NCBI RefSeq assembly: GCF_003550065.1 | Contig: NZ_QXDC01000002.1 | Location: 725,306-789,305 of the forward strand | Source of the DNA: Hephaestia caeni | GTDB taxonomy: Bacteria; Pseudomonadota; Alphaproteobacteria; Sphingomonadales; Sphingomonadaceae | DNA: 64,000 nucleotides | Reading direction: 5' to 3' | Shown: positions 28,041-36,239 of the stretch, piece after piece | How the letters are laid out: each line of letters starts with the position of its first letter | Position numbering within the stretch: position 1 is the stretch's first letter | The notes under the pieces: model-generated | Databases searched by the model: none | What the model was told of the DNA's origin: nothing | The model's input: only the letters and a program-made list of their open reading frames with translations | Translations under genes and position numbers: made by a program

Positions 28041-28894
28041 ACGGCAGCATCCGCCTGCGGCTGCTGGCGCACGAGCAGGACATCGCAATCGAGACGGCTG
28101 AGCAGCGCCCGCGCCGTGCTGCCGAGCACCGCCACCGTCAGGGCCGATCGACCGTGCGTTCCGATCACGGCCAGGTCGGTTTCGCTCAGCTTCACATGGT
28201 TGCGGACAACCTCGCAAACCTCGCCATAGTCGACATTGATATCCAGCCTGTCGCGTGCGTCGGCGGGCAGATCGGTCCTGTCCAGAAAGGCATCCAGATC
28301 ATAGGCTATCCTGGCCTGCAGCGCAGCTGCCGGCCCTTCCCGGCCCCGAAGTGCCTCCAGCGGCACGTGATAGGCGTGAACGAGAGTGATCTCGGCAGCG
28401 GGGAATGCGGCCATGGCCGTGCGAAGCGCCTGGGCCGAGCAGCCGGAGAAATCGGTTGCGACCAAGACCCGGCGATAGTGGTGCTGGGTCTTTTCCTTCA
28501 CGATAAGCACCGGCGCATGAGCATGGCGTATCATGCGCTCCACGGTCGTGCCGATCAGGAAATCCCCGATATCGTCATGGCGCGAGATGCCGGTCACGAT
28601 GAGATCCGCCCCGCATGCGGTTGACGCTTCCAGCACCGCCTGCGAGACGGCGCCGGTGGCGAGGCGTGTCTCGACCGGAATATCCGGGTCCGCCACCTCC
28701 GCCCGCAAGCGGGCATGAAGGCGACTCTCGGCGGCCTGCAGTCCGTCGAGCATGTCTGCGGGATCGGGATCCCTCTGAACGTGGAGAAGAACCAGATGTG
28801 CGCGCCACTCGCTCGCCAGCTGTATCGCGCGGTCGCGGGCTCGGTCGCAGCGACCGCTAAAATCGGTTGGAAACAGAATCGTTCGCGGGGTCAT
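28037..28894 (-). CDS. Tandem-domain universal stress protein
   Basis: A 285-residue cytoplasmic protein with two UspA domains (about 1-145 and 150-280). The second has the ATP-binding pattern GTHGRSALTVAVLGS (Gly-x2-Gly-x9-Gly-Ser). The first has GISRHDDIGDFLIGTT, where the second Gly is replaced by Arg, so nucleotide binding there is doubtful. Start ATG 28894 (MTPRTILFPTDFS) fits the family; an ATG 36 bases upstream is less likely. It is first in an operon with the phospholipase D, whose coding begins at its stop. It is divergent from the YkuD gene across 139 bases. Confidence 0.88.
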   Translation of the reverse strand: MTPRTILFPTDFSGRCDRARDRAIQLASEWRAHLVLLHVQRDPDPADMLDGLQAAESRLHARLRAEVADPDIPVETRLATGAVSQAVLEASTACGADLIVTGISRHDDIGDFLIGTTVERMIRHAHAPVLIVKEKTQHHYRRVLVATDFSGCSAQALRTAMAAFPAAEITLVHAYHVPLEALRGREGPAAALQARIAYDLDAFLDRTDLPADARDRLDINVDYGEVCEVVRNHVKLSETDLAVIGTHGRSALTVAVLGSTARALLSRLDCDVLLVRQQPQADAAV

Positions 28895-29033
28895 ATCGAC
28901 GCAACATATCAGCAGTGGTCCGCCAACCAAGGAACGTGTCGCCGTGTATTTGCAGGACGGACAGAAATGTTCTTCGGCAAGGATTCGCTGGCCGTCGCGA
29001 AGCAGACCGATATTATGGCCTGATCAGAAGAGG

Positions 29034-30116
29034 ATGGATAAAATCACAACACCAGACATCATATTGCGAACCCCGACGCTCACTGCCGTGGCAACGGCCG
29101 GCGCATCCCACGCACCATCGACACGCTTCTCGCGCCGAACGCTTCTTGCCGGCACCATGACTGCCGCGCTCTGCCTGACCGCCGCTCCGATCCGCGCTAT
29201 GGCGCTTGATCCAGGATCGATCGCGGCGAGCGTGGAAGCGTTACGGCCAGGAGAGTTCCTGTGGGCGCCCGAAGCGGCTCCCGATGGTCCGGTGGTCATC
29301 ATCGTCAGCCTCGCCAGGCAGCGGGCCTATGTCTATCGCAACGGCGTCCTGATCGGCATCTCGACCGTTTCCACCGGCGCAGCCGGCCACGAAACGCCGA
29401 CCGGGGTTTTCACCATCCTCCAAAAGAAAGTCGCGCACAGATCGAACCTCTACAATGACGCGCCGATGCCCTACATGCAGCGCCTCACCTGGGACGGGAT
29501 TGCCATGCACGCCGGCAATCTTCCGGGCTATCCCGCCTCGCACGGATGCATCCGGTTTCCCCTGACGTTCGCCGAGCACCTCTATGATGTCACGCAGCTT
29601 GGCCTGACGGTCATCATCACGCAGGCAAGCGAGATTCCGCGCTTTGCCCCAGCTCCCCGTATCCTGCAGGATACGGCCCGGCGCTCGTCGTTCGGGAATG
29701 CCTTTTTGACGGTCTGGCAGCCAGAGAAAGCACTCACAGGGCCGATCTCCATAATCGTCAGCGCGGCGGACCAGCGCGCCGTGGTGTTGCGAAACGGCAT
29801 CGAAATCGGTTCGGCGCCTGTCGCCATCCGCGGCAAGATCTCCGGCCTTCAGGCCTTCAACCTCGCCTCCATCGACGAACACGGGACGCATTGGATGTTC
29901 CTCCCTGTATTTGGCGGTGCACAGACGGGGGAAGTCTCGCGGCAGGACCGGGAGCGGCTAATCCTTCCCGAGGACTTCAGACGGGGCCTGCTGTCGGTGC
30001 TCAAACCGGGAAGCACGCTGATCGTCACGGCCGATACCCTCGAAAGCGGGAGTACAGGCACATCCCTGACCGTGCTCACGGGCGAGGATGCCCAAGCGGA
30101 TACAAACGAACGATGA
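29034..30116 (+). CDS. Tat-exported L,D-transpeptidase (YkuD) with a second degenerate domain
   Basis: A 360-residue protein. FSRRTLLAGTMTAALCLTAA (residues 32-51) is a twin-arginine signal, so export by Tat is expected. A YkuD domain (about 83-210) has the active-site pattern HAGNLPGYPASHGCIRFP with nucleophile C172, for 3-3 peptidoglycan cross-links or attachment of proteins to peptidoglycan. Residues about 245-290 repeat the start of the domain: GPISIIVSAADQRAVVLRNG versus GPVVIIVSLARQRAYVYRNG. This second copy lacks the His/Cys motif. The following secreted-protein gene lies 121 bases away. Confidence 0.88.
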   Translation: MDKITTPDIILRTPTLTAVATAGASHAPSTRFSRRTLLAGTMTAALCLTAAPIRAMALDPGSIAASVEALRPGEFLWAPEAAPDGPVVIIVSLARQRAYVYRNGVLIGISTVSTGAAGHETPTGVFTILQKKVAHRSNLYNDAPMPYMQRLTWDGIAMHAGNLPGYPASHGCIRFPLTFAEHLYDVTQLGLTVIITQASEIPRFAPAPRILQDTARRSSFGNAFLTVWQPEKALTGPISIIVSAADQRAVVLRNGIEIGSAPVAIRGKISGLQAFNLASIDEHGTHWMFLPVFGGAQTGEVSRQDRERLILPEDFRRGLLSVLKPGSTLIVTADTLESGSTGTSLTVLTGEDAQADTNER

Positions 30117-30237
30117 CGTTGCGCAATCCCGACTTCGCGTCCATCGCAGCGTCTTACCGCCTGATTCCAAACAGCCCCCTGCCATAATTGCGAAGACCGG
30201 CCTAATTACGACATACTCACCAGAGGATTTGACTTCG

Positions 30238-30888
30238 ATGTCCCGATCATTGCGCGTTCCAGTTTCCCTTGCCGCCGCCATCCTGCTGGGGCTGTCCTCG
30301 GCGGCTCCGTCACTGGCTGAAACCGCGCCCGCTGCGCCGCCTTCGGCCGACGCCACGGCAATCGCGGTACCCGACGGATTTGAGTTGGCGCCGGACGGCA
30401 CAACTCTTGTCCACGTGGCCAGCGGCCTGCGCTTCCCGGAGGAATTCGAGGGCTTTACCCGCCTCAGGGAACGGGCATTCGATCCGGGCGGCGAGTATAT
30501 CGCCATCGGCTACGACCGGCCACTCGGCACCGGCGACGATCGCATCGTGGTGCGGATGGCGGTGGTCCATATCGACCAGATGTCGCCACGCGACCACTAT
30601 ATGATCATGCGTCAGGCTACGATGTCCCATTTTGCCGCGCCGACCATCGTGTCGGAAGGACCGGCGACGATCCCAACCAATCGCCGCCTCAAGGCCTATC
30701 GCGGAACTTTCACCGGCTATCGCGACGGCAAACCATGGCGTTCCAGCCTGACGACAGTCGACTATGGCTATTGGAGCGGACGCATGACGGCCGCCTATCC
30801 CGAAAGCGAAGCTGCCGAAGCTGAGAAATATCTTGGCGTGCTGCTGGCGGAAATCCGCGCGCAGCGCCCAAAGGCGCCGAAACGGTAG
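30238..30888 (+). CDS. Secreted protein of unknown function
   Basis: A 216-residue protein with signal peptide (VPVSLAAAILLGLSSAAPSL, cleavage near AETAPA). The mature part has an Ala/Pro linker followed by a compact alpha/beta domain. Repeated aromatic-rich strands (FDPGGEYIAIGYDRP, YRGTFTGYRDGKPWRSSLTT, DYGYWSGRMTAAYP) suggest a periplasmic beta-sandwich. No family is recognised with confidence. ATG 30238 is chosen because it opens the signal peptide. It is co-directional with the YkuD gene, so a cell-envelope role is possible. Confidence 0.7.
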   Translation: MSRSLRVPVSLAAAILLGLSSAAPSLAETAPAAPPSADATAIAVPDGFELAPDGTTLVHVASGLRFPEEFEGFTRLRERAFDPGGEYIAIGYDRPLGTGDDRIVVRMAVVHIDQMSPRDHYMIMRQATMSHFAAPTIVSEGPATIPTNRRLKAYRGTFTGYRDGKPWRSSLTTVDYGYWSGRMTAAYPESEAAEAEKYLGVLLAEIRAQRPKAPKR

Positions 30889-31284
30889 ACTGGGGACGAT
30901 GCCCGCGCGAAACCGCTCACTTTGACGGAGCAAGCAGCGAGAGGAGGCGCCGCCAATCTTGTTCGATCATCCGCCAGCGAAAAACGGCAAGCATGTGGGT
31001 CAGCAATCGGGAAAGATAATTCCTTTCCCGTGATCGGGCTACGATTTCGTGGACCTCCCTTTCGGTCCACGGCTTCCATTGTCCAGCGACGGCGATCATG
31101 TTCGAGCGGAAGGCCGTATCACTTCATCTCGCAATATACGCTCGGTTTCCGTTATCCGAATGGGGATTGCCGCAGTTATTGAGCGACGCAGTGCAAGTTA
31201 TCCTTGCCCAGTTCGGCTCCCGTTCCGCTATTTCCTGGGCTGGAAGCTGATGCGGCTTGTAAGCCCCTCTAACGCGCCTCTCAC
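30889..31284. other. Gene-poor interval, possible gene relics
   Basis: No convincing intact gene. A 60-codon frame on the minus strand (30917-31099; WKPWTEREVHEIVARSRE, then RLLTHMLAVFRWRMIEQDWR) has protein-like composition but no ribosome site. It could be a small gene or a remnant. A perfect 8-base inverted repeat (CGTGGACC/GGTCCACG, 31048-31071) lies inside that frame. With the DJ-1 relic next door, this stretch looks like decayed sequence between two cargo modules. Confidence 0.35.
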
Positions 31285-31430
31285 TCATACGCGACGTTCC
31301 GCAGCGATCAAAGCGGCCTGATAGGCCGCATCCTCACCCATAATCGCACGCGCTGTCGCGATTAGTTCAGGACTCGCATTACGTGGACGACCCGTATCGA
31401 ACGGGGGGCTGGATCATATTCGATCGCGAG
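31285..31430 (-). pseudogene. Relic of a DJ-1/PfpI-family gene (C-terminus only)
   Basis: Minus-strand translation gives LAIEYDPAP, then after a frame change PFDTGRPRNASPELIATARA and further residues to a stop at 31285. The IEYDP(x)PPFD-SG-SP...ELV pattern is the C-terminal end of DJ-1/PfpI proteins. The frame break falls in a run of six C residues (about 31402-31407 on the plus strand as G), a typical slippage site. The N-terminal two thirds of such a gene are absent upstream. The relic therefore has both a truncation and a frameshift. Confidence 0.45.
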
Positions 31431-31634
31431 TTACGTAATTTTTGCAGTCTCTTCACCCCGAAGTTTCGCAAGAAGACGGATTCCGAAATCGATCCCCGCG
31501 GTCATGCGAAGGCCAAAGCTGTGAACATAGCCGTCATGCACGTCGAAACCATATTGGAGGCAGCCGTCGAACCGGATGATCTGGAATTGGCGCTGCCTCT
31601 CATGAGCCGCCTGCAGGAGGCCATGATCACATGA
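31383..31634 (+). CDS. Doubtful small hypothetical protein
   Basis: An 83-codon frame. Its last 40 residues (AVNIAVMHVETILEAAVEPD, then DLELALPLMSRLQEAM) look like a genuine amphipathic helical segment, while the first 20 overlap the DJ-1 relic on the other strand and look random. No good ribosome site precedes the first ATG; translation might begin at a GTG near 31521. It may be the tail of a decayed gene. Not recognised. Confidence 0.25.
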   Translation: MDDPYRTGGWIIFDRELRNFCSLFTPKFRKKTDSEIDPRGHAKAKAVNIAVMHVETILEAAVEPDDLELALPLMSRLQEAMIT

Positions 31635-31768
31635 ACTAGGCCGGGTCTCTCCAATCTCTATGGATTCAAGCGTGACGGCCCCTTCACCGAGTGCCGATTT
31701 CAGCGTGGTGCGACAAATGTAGACCGATTCAAGTAGGGATTGCTGAGCTATGCCGGCTACCAATCATC

Positions 31769-31785
31769 GTCAGGGTTTCGTCAGG
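31769..31785 (+). promoter_or_regulatory. GTCAGG direct repeat, site 1 (VIT transporter)
   Basis: GTCAGG-GTTTC-GTCAGG: two identical hexamers 11 bases apart, 43 bases upstream of the VIT-type transporter start. The same arrangement occurs at 32547 and 35080. Direct hexamers at one-turn spacing are typical of OmpR/PmrA-family binding sites, and such a regulator is encoded at 33370. Confidence 0.65.
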
Positions 31786-31827
31786 AAAGACTGTTGAACT
31801 TTTTCACGGCATTTTACGAAGGACACC

Positions 31828-32529
31828 ATGAGCCGACTAAGATCCCATCCCGAACGCCATGCGGTGTCACGCATCGGCTGGCTACGCGCGGCAGTGCTGG
31901 GAGCCAATGATGGGATCGTTTCGACCGCGAGCCTCATCGTCGGCGTCGCAGCCTCCGGCGCGGGCAAGGCCAATATCCTGGTCGCAGGGATGGCGGCGCT
32001 GGTGGCAGGCGCCATGTCGATGGCCGCCGGCGAATATGTCTCGGTCAGCTCTCAGGCGGACACGGAGAATGCCGACCTCGCCCGGGAAAGAGGTGAACTC
32101 GCCGTTCAACCGGTGCTCGAGCATCAGGAACTGGCGGACATCTATGTCAAACGCGGTCTGAATGAGGAACTGGCCCGGCAGGTAGCCGACGAACTAATGG
32201 CAAAGGATGCGCTGGCCGCGCATGCCCGCGACGAACTCGGCATTTCCGAAGTCGTGACCGCCCGCCCTATCCAGGCCGCGCTCACATCCGCCGCAACTTT
32301 CAGCACAGGCGCCCTCATGCCCCTGTTGTTGGTCGCCGTCGTTCCGCATGATAGCCTCGTCGCAATCGAGGTCGCGGCAACCCTGTTGTTTCTCGCACTG
32401 CTGGGCGCGCTTGGCGCCTGGGCCGGGGGCGCCCGCCCCATGAAATCAATCCTACGGGTCACATTCTGGGGCGCGCTGGCCCTGGCTGCGACCGCGGGCA
32501 TCGGGAGGCTGTTCGGAACAGTGGTTTGA
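31828..32529 (+). CDS. VIT1/CCC1-family iron/manganese transporter
   Basis: A 233-residue membrane protein of the VIT family. The first part (WLRAAVLGANDGIVSTASLI, then GAMSMAAGEYVSVSSQ) is the family signature, with the metal-binding Asp, Met and Glu residues in the first helices. A central hydrophilic Glu-rich section (about 75-135) matches the cytoplasmic metal-binding helices. Three hydrophobic segments complete the fold. VIT proteins export Fe(II) or Mn(II) from the cytoplasm. The gene has an AAGGA ribosome site and follows GTCAGG site 1, linking it to the two-component system 1 kb downstream. Confidence 0.9.
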   Translation: MSRLRSHPERHAVSRIGWLRAAVLGANDGIVSTASLIVGVAASGAGKANILVAGMAALVAGAMSMAAGEYVSVSSQADTENADLARERGELAVQPVLEHQELADIYVKRGLNEELARQVADELMAKDALAAHARDELGISEVVTARPIQAALTSAATFSTGALMPLLLVAVVPHDSLVAIEVAATLLFLALLGALGAWAGGARPMKSILRVTFWGALALAATAGIGRLFGTVV

Positions 32530-32546
32530 ACCACGCTGCTCACATC

Positions 32547-32563
32547 GTCAGGATTCGGTCAGT
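32547..32563 (+). promoter_or_regulatory. GTCAGG direct repeat, site 2 (cytochrome b561)
   Basis: GTCAGG-ATTCG-GTCAGT, again 11 bases from start to start, 39 bases upstream of the cytochrome b561 start. It is followed by CCCGTAGCCC, closely like CCCTAGCCC after site 3, which may be the promoter -10 region. It lies between the VIT and b561 genes, so b561 has its own regulated promoter. Confidence 0.65.
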
Positions 32564-32601
32564 GAACACCCGTAGCCCTTCCAGCTGGAAAGGCGAACGT
32601 G

Positions 32602-33291
32602 ATGACAAATTCTGAATATACAAGGACATTCAAGGTTTGGGACACGCCGCTACGGCTATTCCATTGGCTGCTGGTCCTAGCGATCTCGATCGCGTTTCTC
32701 TCTTCCGACGACGATAGTCCGATCGCATCGTGGCATATGGTCGCAGGATGGTCTGCTGCTGCCTTGCTTGCGTTCCGTCTGATCTGGGGCTTCGTCGGAG
32801 GCGAGCATGCCCGGTTCGTGAATTTCATTCGGCCAACAGCAATCGCCACCCATGCACGCGACCTTCTAGCTGGCCATCCTCGACGTTCCGTGGGTCATAA
32901 TCCACTGGGCGCGATCGCAGTCGTGGCGCTGATCGGATTGACCGGAATCGTCATCTGGAGCGGCAGCAGCGTTGCGGCAGGCGGCATGGACAAAGACCTT
33001 CATGAAACCCTCGCCTACAGCCTGCTTGCTTTGATCGGGCTTCATGTCGGCGCCGTGCTGTTGATGTCGCTGCTCACCGGCGAAAACCTTGTTCGCGCGA
33101 TGATCAGCGGCCGCAAGAAGAACAGCCTCTATCCGAATGTGCGTGAGGCTCGGGGACCAGGCTTGTTTGCGGCTCTACTTGGTGCCGCAGCGATCGTTCT
33201 GGCAATCATCGCCATTGTCATGGTGGATCCGACCGCCTTCGCGCCGCAGCAACGCCATTCCCATCACGGTTCGCACGAGGAAAGGGATTGA
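32602..33291 (+). CDS. Cytochrome b561-type membrane protein
   Basis: A 229-residue membrane protein of the Ni,Fe-hydrogenase/b561 cytochrome family (cybB-like). It opens with VWDTPLRLFHWLLVLAISIA, where the His of RxFHW is a haem ligand; HMVAGWSAAALLAFRLIWG and LHETLAYSLLALIGLHVGAV supply further membrane histidines. Four main membrane segments plus a C-terminal fifth are seen, and the tail is His-rich (QQRHSHHGSHEE). It likely passes electrons between quinone and periplasmic partners. ATG 32602 is preferred over the GTG just before it. Confidence 0.87.
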   Translation: MTNSEYTRTFKVWDTPLRLFHWLLVLAISIAFLSSDDDSPIASWHMVAGWSAAALLAFRLIWGFVGGEHARFVNFIRPTAIATHARDLLAGHPRRSVGHNPLGAIAVVALIGLTGIVIWSGSSVAAGGMDKDLHETLAYSLLALIGLHVGAVLLMSLLTGENLVRAMISGRKKNSLYPNVREARGPGLFAALLGAAAIVLAIIAIVMVDPTAFAPQQRHSHHGSHEERD

Positions 33292-33369
33292 AAACATCGG
33301 TTGATGGTCTGGTAGAAAGCTTCAATCCTTCTTGCCTTTCGTTCCTGGTGGAAAGTCTACATTAAACCC

Positions 33370-34047
33370 ATGCGCCTTCTCATCGTCGAAGATAATGAGC
33401 GAATGGCGGCACTGATCGCCGACGGTCTTCAGCGCCGGGGCTTCGTGTGCGATGTTGCCCATGATCTCGCACAAGCCGACGCTGCGATGGGCAGCGCGAG
33501 CTATGATGCCATCATACTCGACCTCGGCCTGCCCGACGGCGACGGGATCGACTGGCTCGCGAGCCGCCGAAAATATCAGCAGATGCCGCCTGCCATCATC
33601 CAGACCGCGCGTGGGGCGCTGGAGGATCGCGTCACCGGTCTCGATTCCGGCGCAGACGATTATATCGTCAAACCCTTCGAGATCGACGAGCTCGCCGCGC
33701 GCATCCGCGCCCTGCTGCGCCGGCCTGGCGTTCGAACCCAGCCCGTCATCGAAGTCGGCATGCTGCGTTTCGACACGGCAAGCCGCTCTGCCAGCATTGG
33801 CGATCGCGAGATCGACCTTTCGCGCCGCGAGGCGGACCTTCTGGAACTGCTGATGCGGCGAGCCGGCACGGTGGTCCATCGCGAAGTGATCGAGAACGCG
33901 CTCTACAGCTTCAACGATCCGGTGACCCCCAATGCGGTCGAAGCCGCCATTTCGCGTCTGCGCCGCAAGCTCGAAGACACGGGCGTGGCCGGCGCGCTCC
34001 ATACCGTTCGGGGTGTCGGCTATATGCTGAAGGACGGGAAGGCATGA
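33370..34047 (+). CDS. OmpR-family response regulator (QseB/PmrA-like)
   Basis: A 225-residue regulator. The receiver domain (1-120) has the acidic pair E7/D8, phosphoacceptor D51 (ILDLGLPDGDG), the Thr-equivalent QTARG and K101 in DDYIVKPFE. A winged-helix output domain (about 125-222) contains LSRREADLLELLMRR and VEAAISRLRRKLED. Its stop overlaps the sensor kinase start as ATGA. PmrA/QseB relatives bind direct hexamer repeats 11 bases apart. The GTCAGG-N5-GTCAGG pairs at three nearby promoters are therefore its likely targets. No copy is seen before its own gene. Confidence 0.92.
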   Translation: MRLLIVEDNERMAALIADGLQRRGFVCDVAHDLAQADAAMGSASYDAIILDLGLPDGDGIDWLASRRKYQQMPPAIIQTARGALEDRVTGLDSGADDYIVKPFEIDELAARIRALLRRPGVRTQPVIEVGMLRFDTASRSASIGDREIDLSRREADLLELLMRRAGTVVHREVIENALYSFNDPVTPNAVEAAISRLRRKLEDTGVAGALHTVRGVGYMLKDGKA

Positions 34048-35060
34048 CCGTGCAGCGCTCCATCTCACGGCGCCTCAAACGCGGTTTGGGCCTGATTGGT
34101 GTGGCGGGCACCGTTCTGCTGCTGGCGGCGGTCGCCTTCTTCTACAGTGTCACCTTCACACATCTCGATGCACGCGCGGCGATGATCCGCGCGATCAAGG
34201 AAATGCTTGAGCATGTCGCTCTGCCGCTTGTCGTCCTGCTCGTTCCCGTCGCGATCATGGTGCTCCGAGTGATCCGCCAGGCCTTCGCACCGCTGGAAGA
34301 TGCCGCCGCCCGGATCGAGGCTGCACAGGGCCACGAACGAGGGTTCCGCATCGATGCGTCGCAAATGCCCGCCGAGGCGCTACCCTTCGTCTATGCGGTC
34401 AACGATCTGTTGGCGCGGCTCGATCAGGCCGCGCGGCGGCAGGAAGCGTTCGCCGCCGACGTCGCGCACGAGTTGCGCACGCCGCTCGCCCTCCTGTCTC
34501 TCGAACTCGACCGGCTTGACTATGACGACGCCGCGCGCCTCAAGGAAGACGTGGCGGCCATGCGCCGGCTGATCGACCAACTCATGCTGCTCGCGCAGAT
34601 CGACGCGGCGGAGGCCGCCCAGACCGCTCCCGAACAGGTGTCACTCGCGGATGTGGCGAGCGAGGTCGTCAGCGCCGTGGCGCCGGGGATCATCGCACAA
34701 GGCAAGCTGATCGCGTTCGATACCCGCGGTCAGGCTGCGGTCGTGAACGGCAGGCGCGAAGCGATTGCGGCAGCGCTGCGCAATCTGATCGAGAATGCCG
34801 CGCGCGTGACGCCGGCTGGTGGCACGATCCAGGTCTTCGCCGGCCCCCACGCGCTATTGGGCGTGCGGGACGAGGGCCCTGGGCTGGCGCTCGAAAGGTT
34901 GCGCGACCTTGTGCAACGCCACCGCCGCGCCGACCATGCGAGCAAGGATGGCGCCGGCCTCGGCCTCGCTATCGTCGACCGGATCATGGCGGCCCATGGC
35001 GGCACGCTTGAGACCGATCCGGCCGACCGTGAACTGGTGCTGCGTTTTCCCGCGACCTGA
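34044..35060 (+). CDS. Sensor histidine kinase paired with the OmpR-family regulator
   Basis: A 338-residue membrane kinase. Two membrane segments (about 15-34 and 58-76) enclose only about 25 periplasmic residues, so the signal may be sensed in or near the membrane. A HAMP-like linker follows, then the dimerisation helix with H142 (ADVAHELRTPLALLS), N-box NLIENAARVTP, G1 DEGPGL and G2 GAGLGLAI. The family is QseC/PmrB-like. It is translationally coupled to the regulator. Location between a metal transporter and an RND pump suggests a metal or envelope cue, but no binding site is obvious. Confidence 0.9.
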   Translation: MTVQRSISRRLKRGLGLIGVAGTVLLLAAVAFFYSVTFTHLDARAAMIRAIKEMLEHVALPLVVLLVPVAIMVLRVIRQAFAPLEDAAARIEAAQGHERGFRIDASQMPAEALPFVYAVNDLLARLDQAARRQEAFAADVAHELRTPLALLSLELDRLDYDDAARLKEDVAAMRRLIDQLMLLAQIDAAEAAQTAPEQVSLADVASEVVSAVAPGIIAQGKLIAFDTRGQAAVVNGRREAIAAALRNLIENAARVTPAGGTIQVFAGPHALLGVRDEGPGLALERLRDLVQRHRRADHASKDGAGLGLAIVDRIMAAHGGTLETDPADRELVLRFPAT

Positions 35061-35079
35061 TCTTCAATCCTCATATCCC

Positions 35080-35096
35080 GTCAGGGTTCGGTCAGG
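35080..35096 (+). promoter_or_regulatory. GTCAGG direct repeat, site 3 (RND operon)
   Basis: GTCAGG-GTTCG-GTCAGG with 11-base spacing, only 22 bases before the adaptor ATG. CCCTAGCCC follows, resembling the segment after site 2. If the repeat replaces the -35 region and this is the -10, the transcript would begin within a few bases of the ATG and be nearly leaderless. Confidence 0.65.
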
Positions 35097-35117
35097 AACG
35101 CTCCCTAGCCCGAGCGC

Positions 35118-36230
35118 ATGTCCAGACGATACACCCTCATTGCGGGCGCCGCGACGATCGCCTTGATTCTATCAGGCCTGTGGTGGTTCGCCAGTCGACC
35201 GGTCGAGACGGGCAACTCCGCGCCGGCAAGCAACGCCCAACCGACAGATGGGATCCTGGCGGTGGATGCGCGCCGCGCCGCGCAGATGGGTATCCGCCTT
35301 ATGCCCGCGACGGCAGCCGCGGATGCGGCGCTCGCCACCATCCCCGCGATGATCGAGCCTCCCGCCAACGCCCGGGTGGCGGTGGCCGCGACCTTTCCCG
35401 GCACCGTGTTGCGGACTCTCGTGGTCGAGGGCGACAGCGTGCGGCGGGGCCAGCCGCTGGCGATCATCGCCAGCCGCGACGTGCTGACGATCGGCGCGGA
35501 CCTCAGCCGCGCGAACGCGCGGCGTGGCGTAGCCGAGGCCAATGCCGCGCGGCTCTCCCTGCTCAGCCGCGAAGGCATCATCGCAGGCGCGCGCGCTGAC
35601 GAAGCCAATGCCATCGCAGCCGAGGCTCGCGCCGACGTTTCGGAAAAGTCGCGCATCCTGGCGATGGTGGGCGGTCATGGCGCCAGCGGCTCCTATACGC
35701 TGACGGCTCCTATCGCGGGTCGCGTCACCAGCGCCTCCATCCAGACCGGCAATCCGGTGGACGGCACCACCGCGCCCTATGTGATCGACGCGACGGATCG
35801 CTATGAAGTGGTCGGCCAATTGCCCGAACGGCTGATCGGGCAAGTGCGCCCCGGCATGAGCGTGCGGCTACTTCCCAACCTCACCGGCCGGATCGTCGCG
35901 GTGGGAACGGCCATCGATCCCGCGACCCGTTCGGCCGGCCTCAAGGCGGAGATTCCGGCCGGACCCGGTGTTGTCGCGGGGCGCGCAACCAGCATCGTCA
36001 TCGTCGGCCCGGCGCCGGCGGGCGCGGTCAGCGTGCCCGATACGGCGGTCACCATGATCGACGGCAAGCCGGTTGTGTTCGTGACCGCGCGCGGCGGCTT
36101 TGCCGTGCGCGCCGTGACCGGCGGCAGCGGCAGTGATGGCCGCACGGTGCTGCTCTCCGGGATCAGGCCCGGTGAACAGGTGGTGGTTTCCGGTACGAGC
36201 GCGCTCAAGGCGCTCGCCACCGCGCAATAG
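35118..36230 (+). CDS. RND efflux periplasmic adaptor (CusB/CzcB-like)
   Basis: A 370-residue membrane-fusion protein. It has an N-terminal membrane anchor or uncleaved signal (about 8-25), a barrel-sandwich domain with VAATFPGTVLRTLVVEGDSV and LTAPIAGRVTSASIQTGNPV, a short alpha-hairpin (about 125-175), a beta-barrel and a C-terminal domain ending VLLSGIRPGEQVVVSGTSAL. Family: HlyD/CzcB adaptors for heavy-metal RND pumps. No obvious Met- or His-rich metal site is present. It is the first gene of the RND operon, driven by GTCAGG site 3, and ends nine bases before the pump gene. Confidence 0.88.
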   Translation: MSRRYTLIAGAATIALILSGLWWFASRPVETGNSAPASNAQPTDGILAVDARRAAQMGIRLMPATAAADAALATIPAMIEPPANARVAVAATFPGTVLRTLVVEGDSVRRGQPLAIIASRDVLTIGADLSRANARRGVAEANAARLSLLSREGIIAGARADEANAIAAEARADVSEKSRILAMVGGHGASGSYTLTAPIAGRVTSASIQTGNPVDGTTAPYVIDATDRYEVVGQLPERLIGQVRPGMSVRLLPNLTGRIVAVGTAIDPATRSAGLKAEIPAGPGVVAGRATSIVIVGPAPAGAVSVPDTAVTMIDGKPVVFVTARGGFAVRAVTGGSGSDGRTVLLSGIRPGEQVVVSGTSALKALATAQ

Positions 36231-36239
36231 GCTCTCCCG

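Noticed and set aside
31048..31071. CGTGGACC/GGTCCACG inverted repeat as an operator or attachment site
   Set aside because: Lies within a possible small coding frame or relic with no adjacent promoter or gene start.
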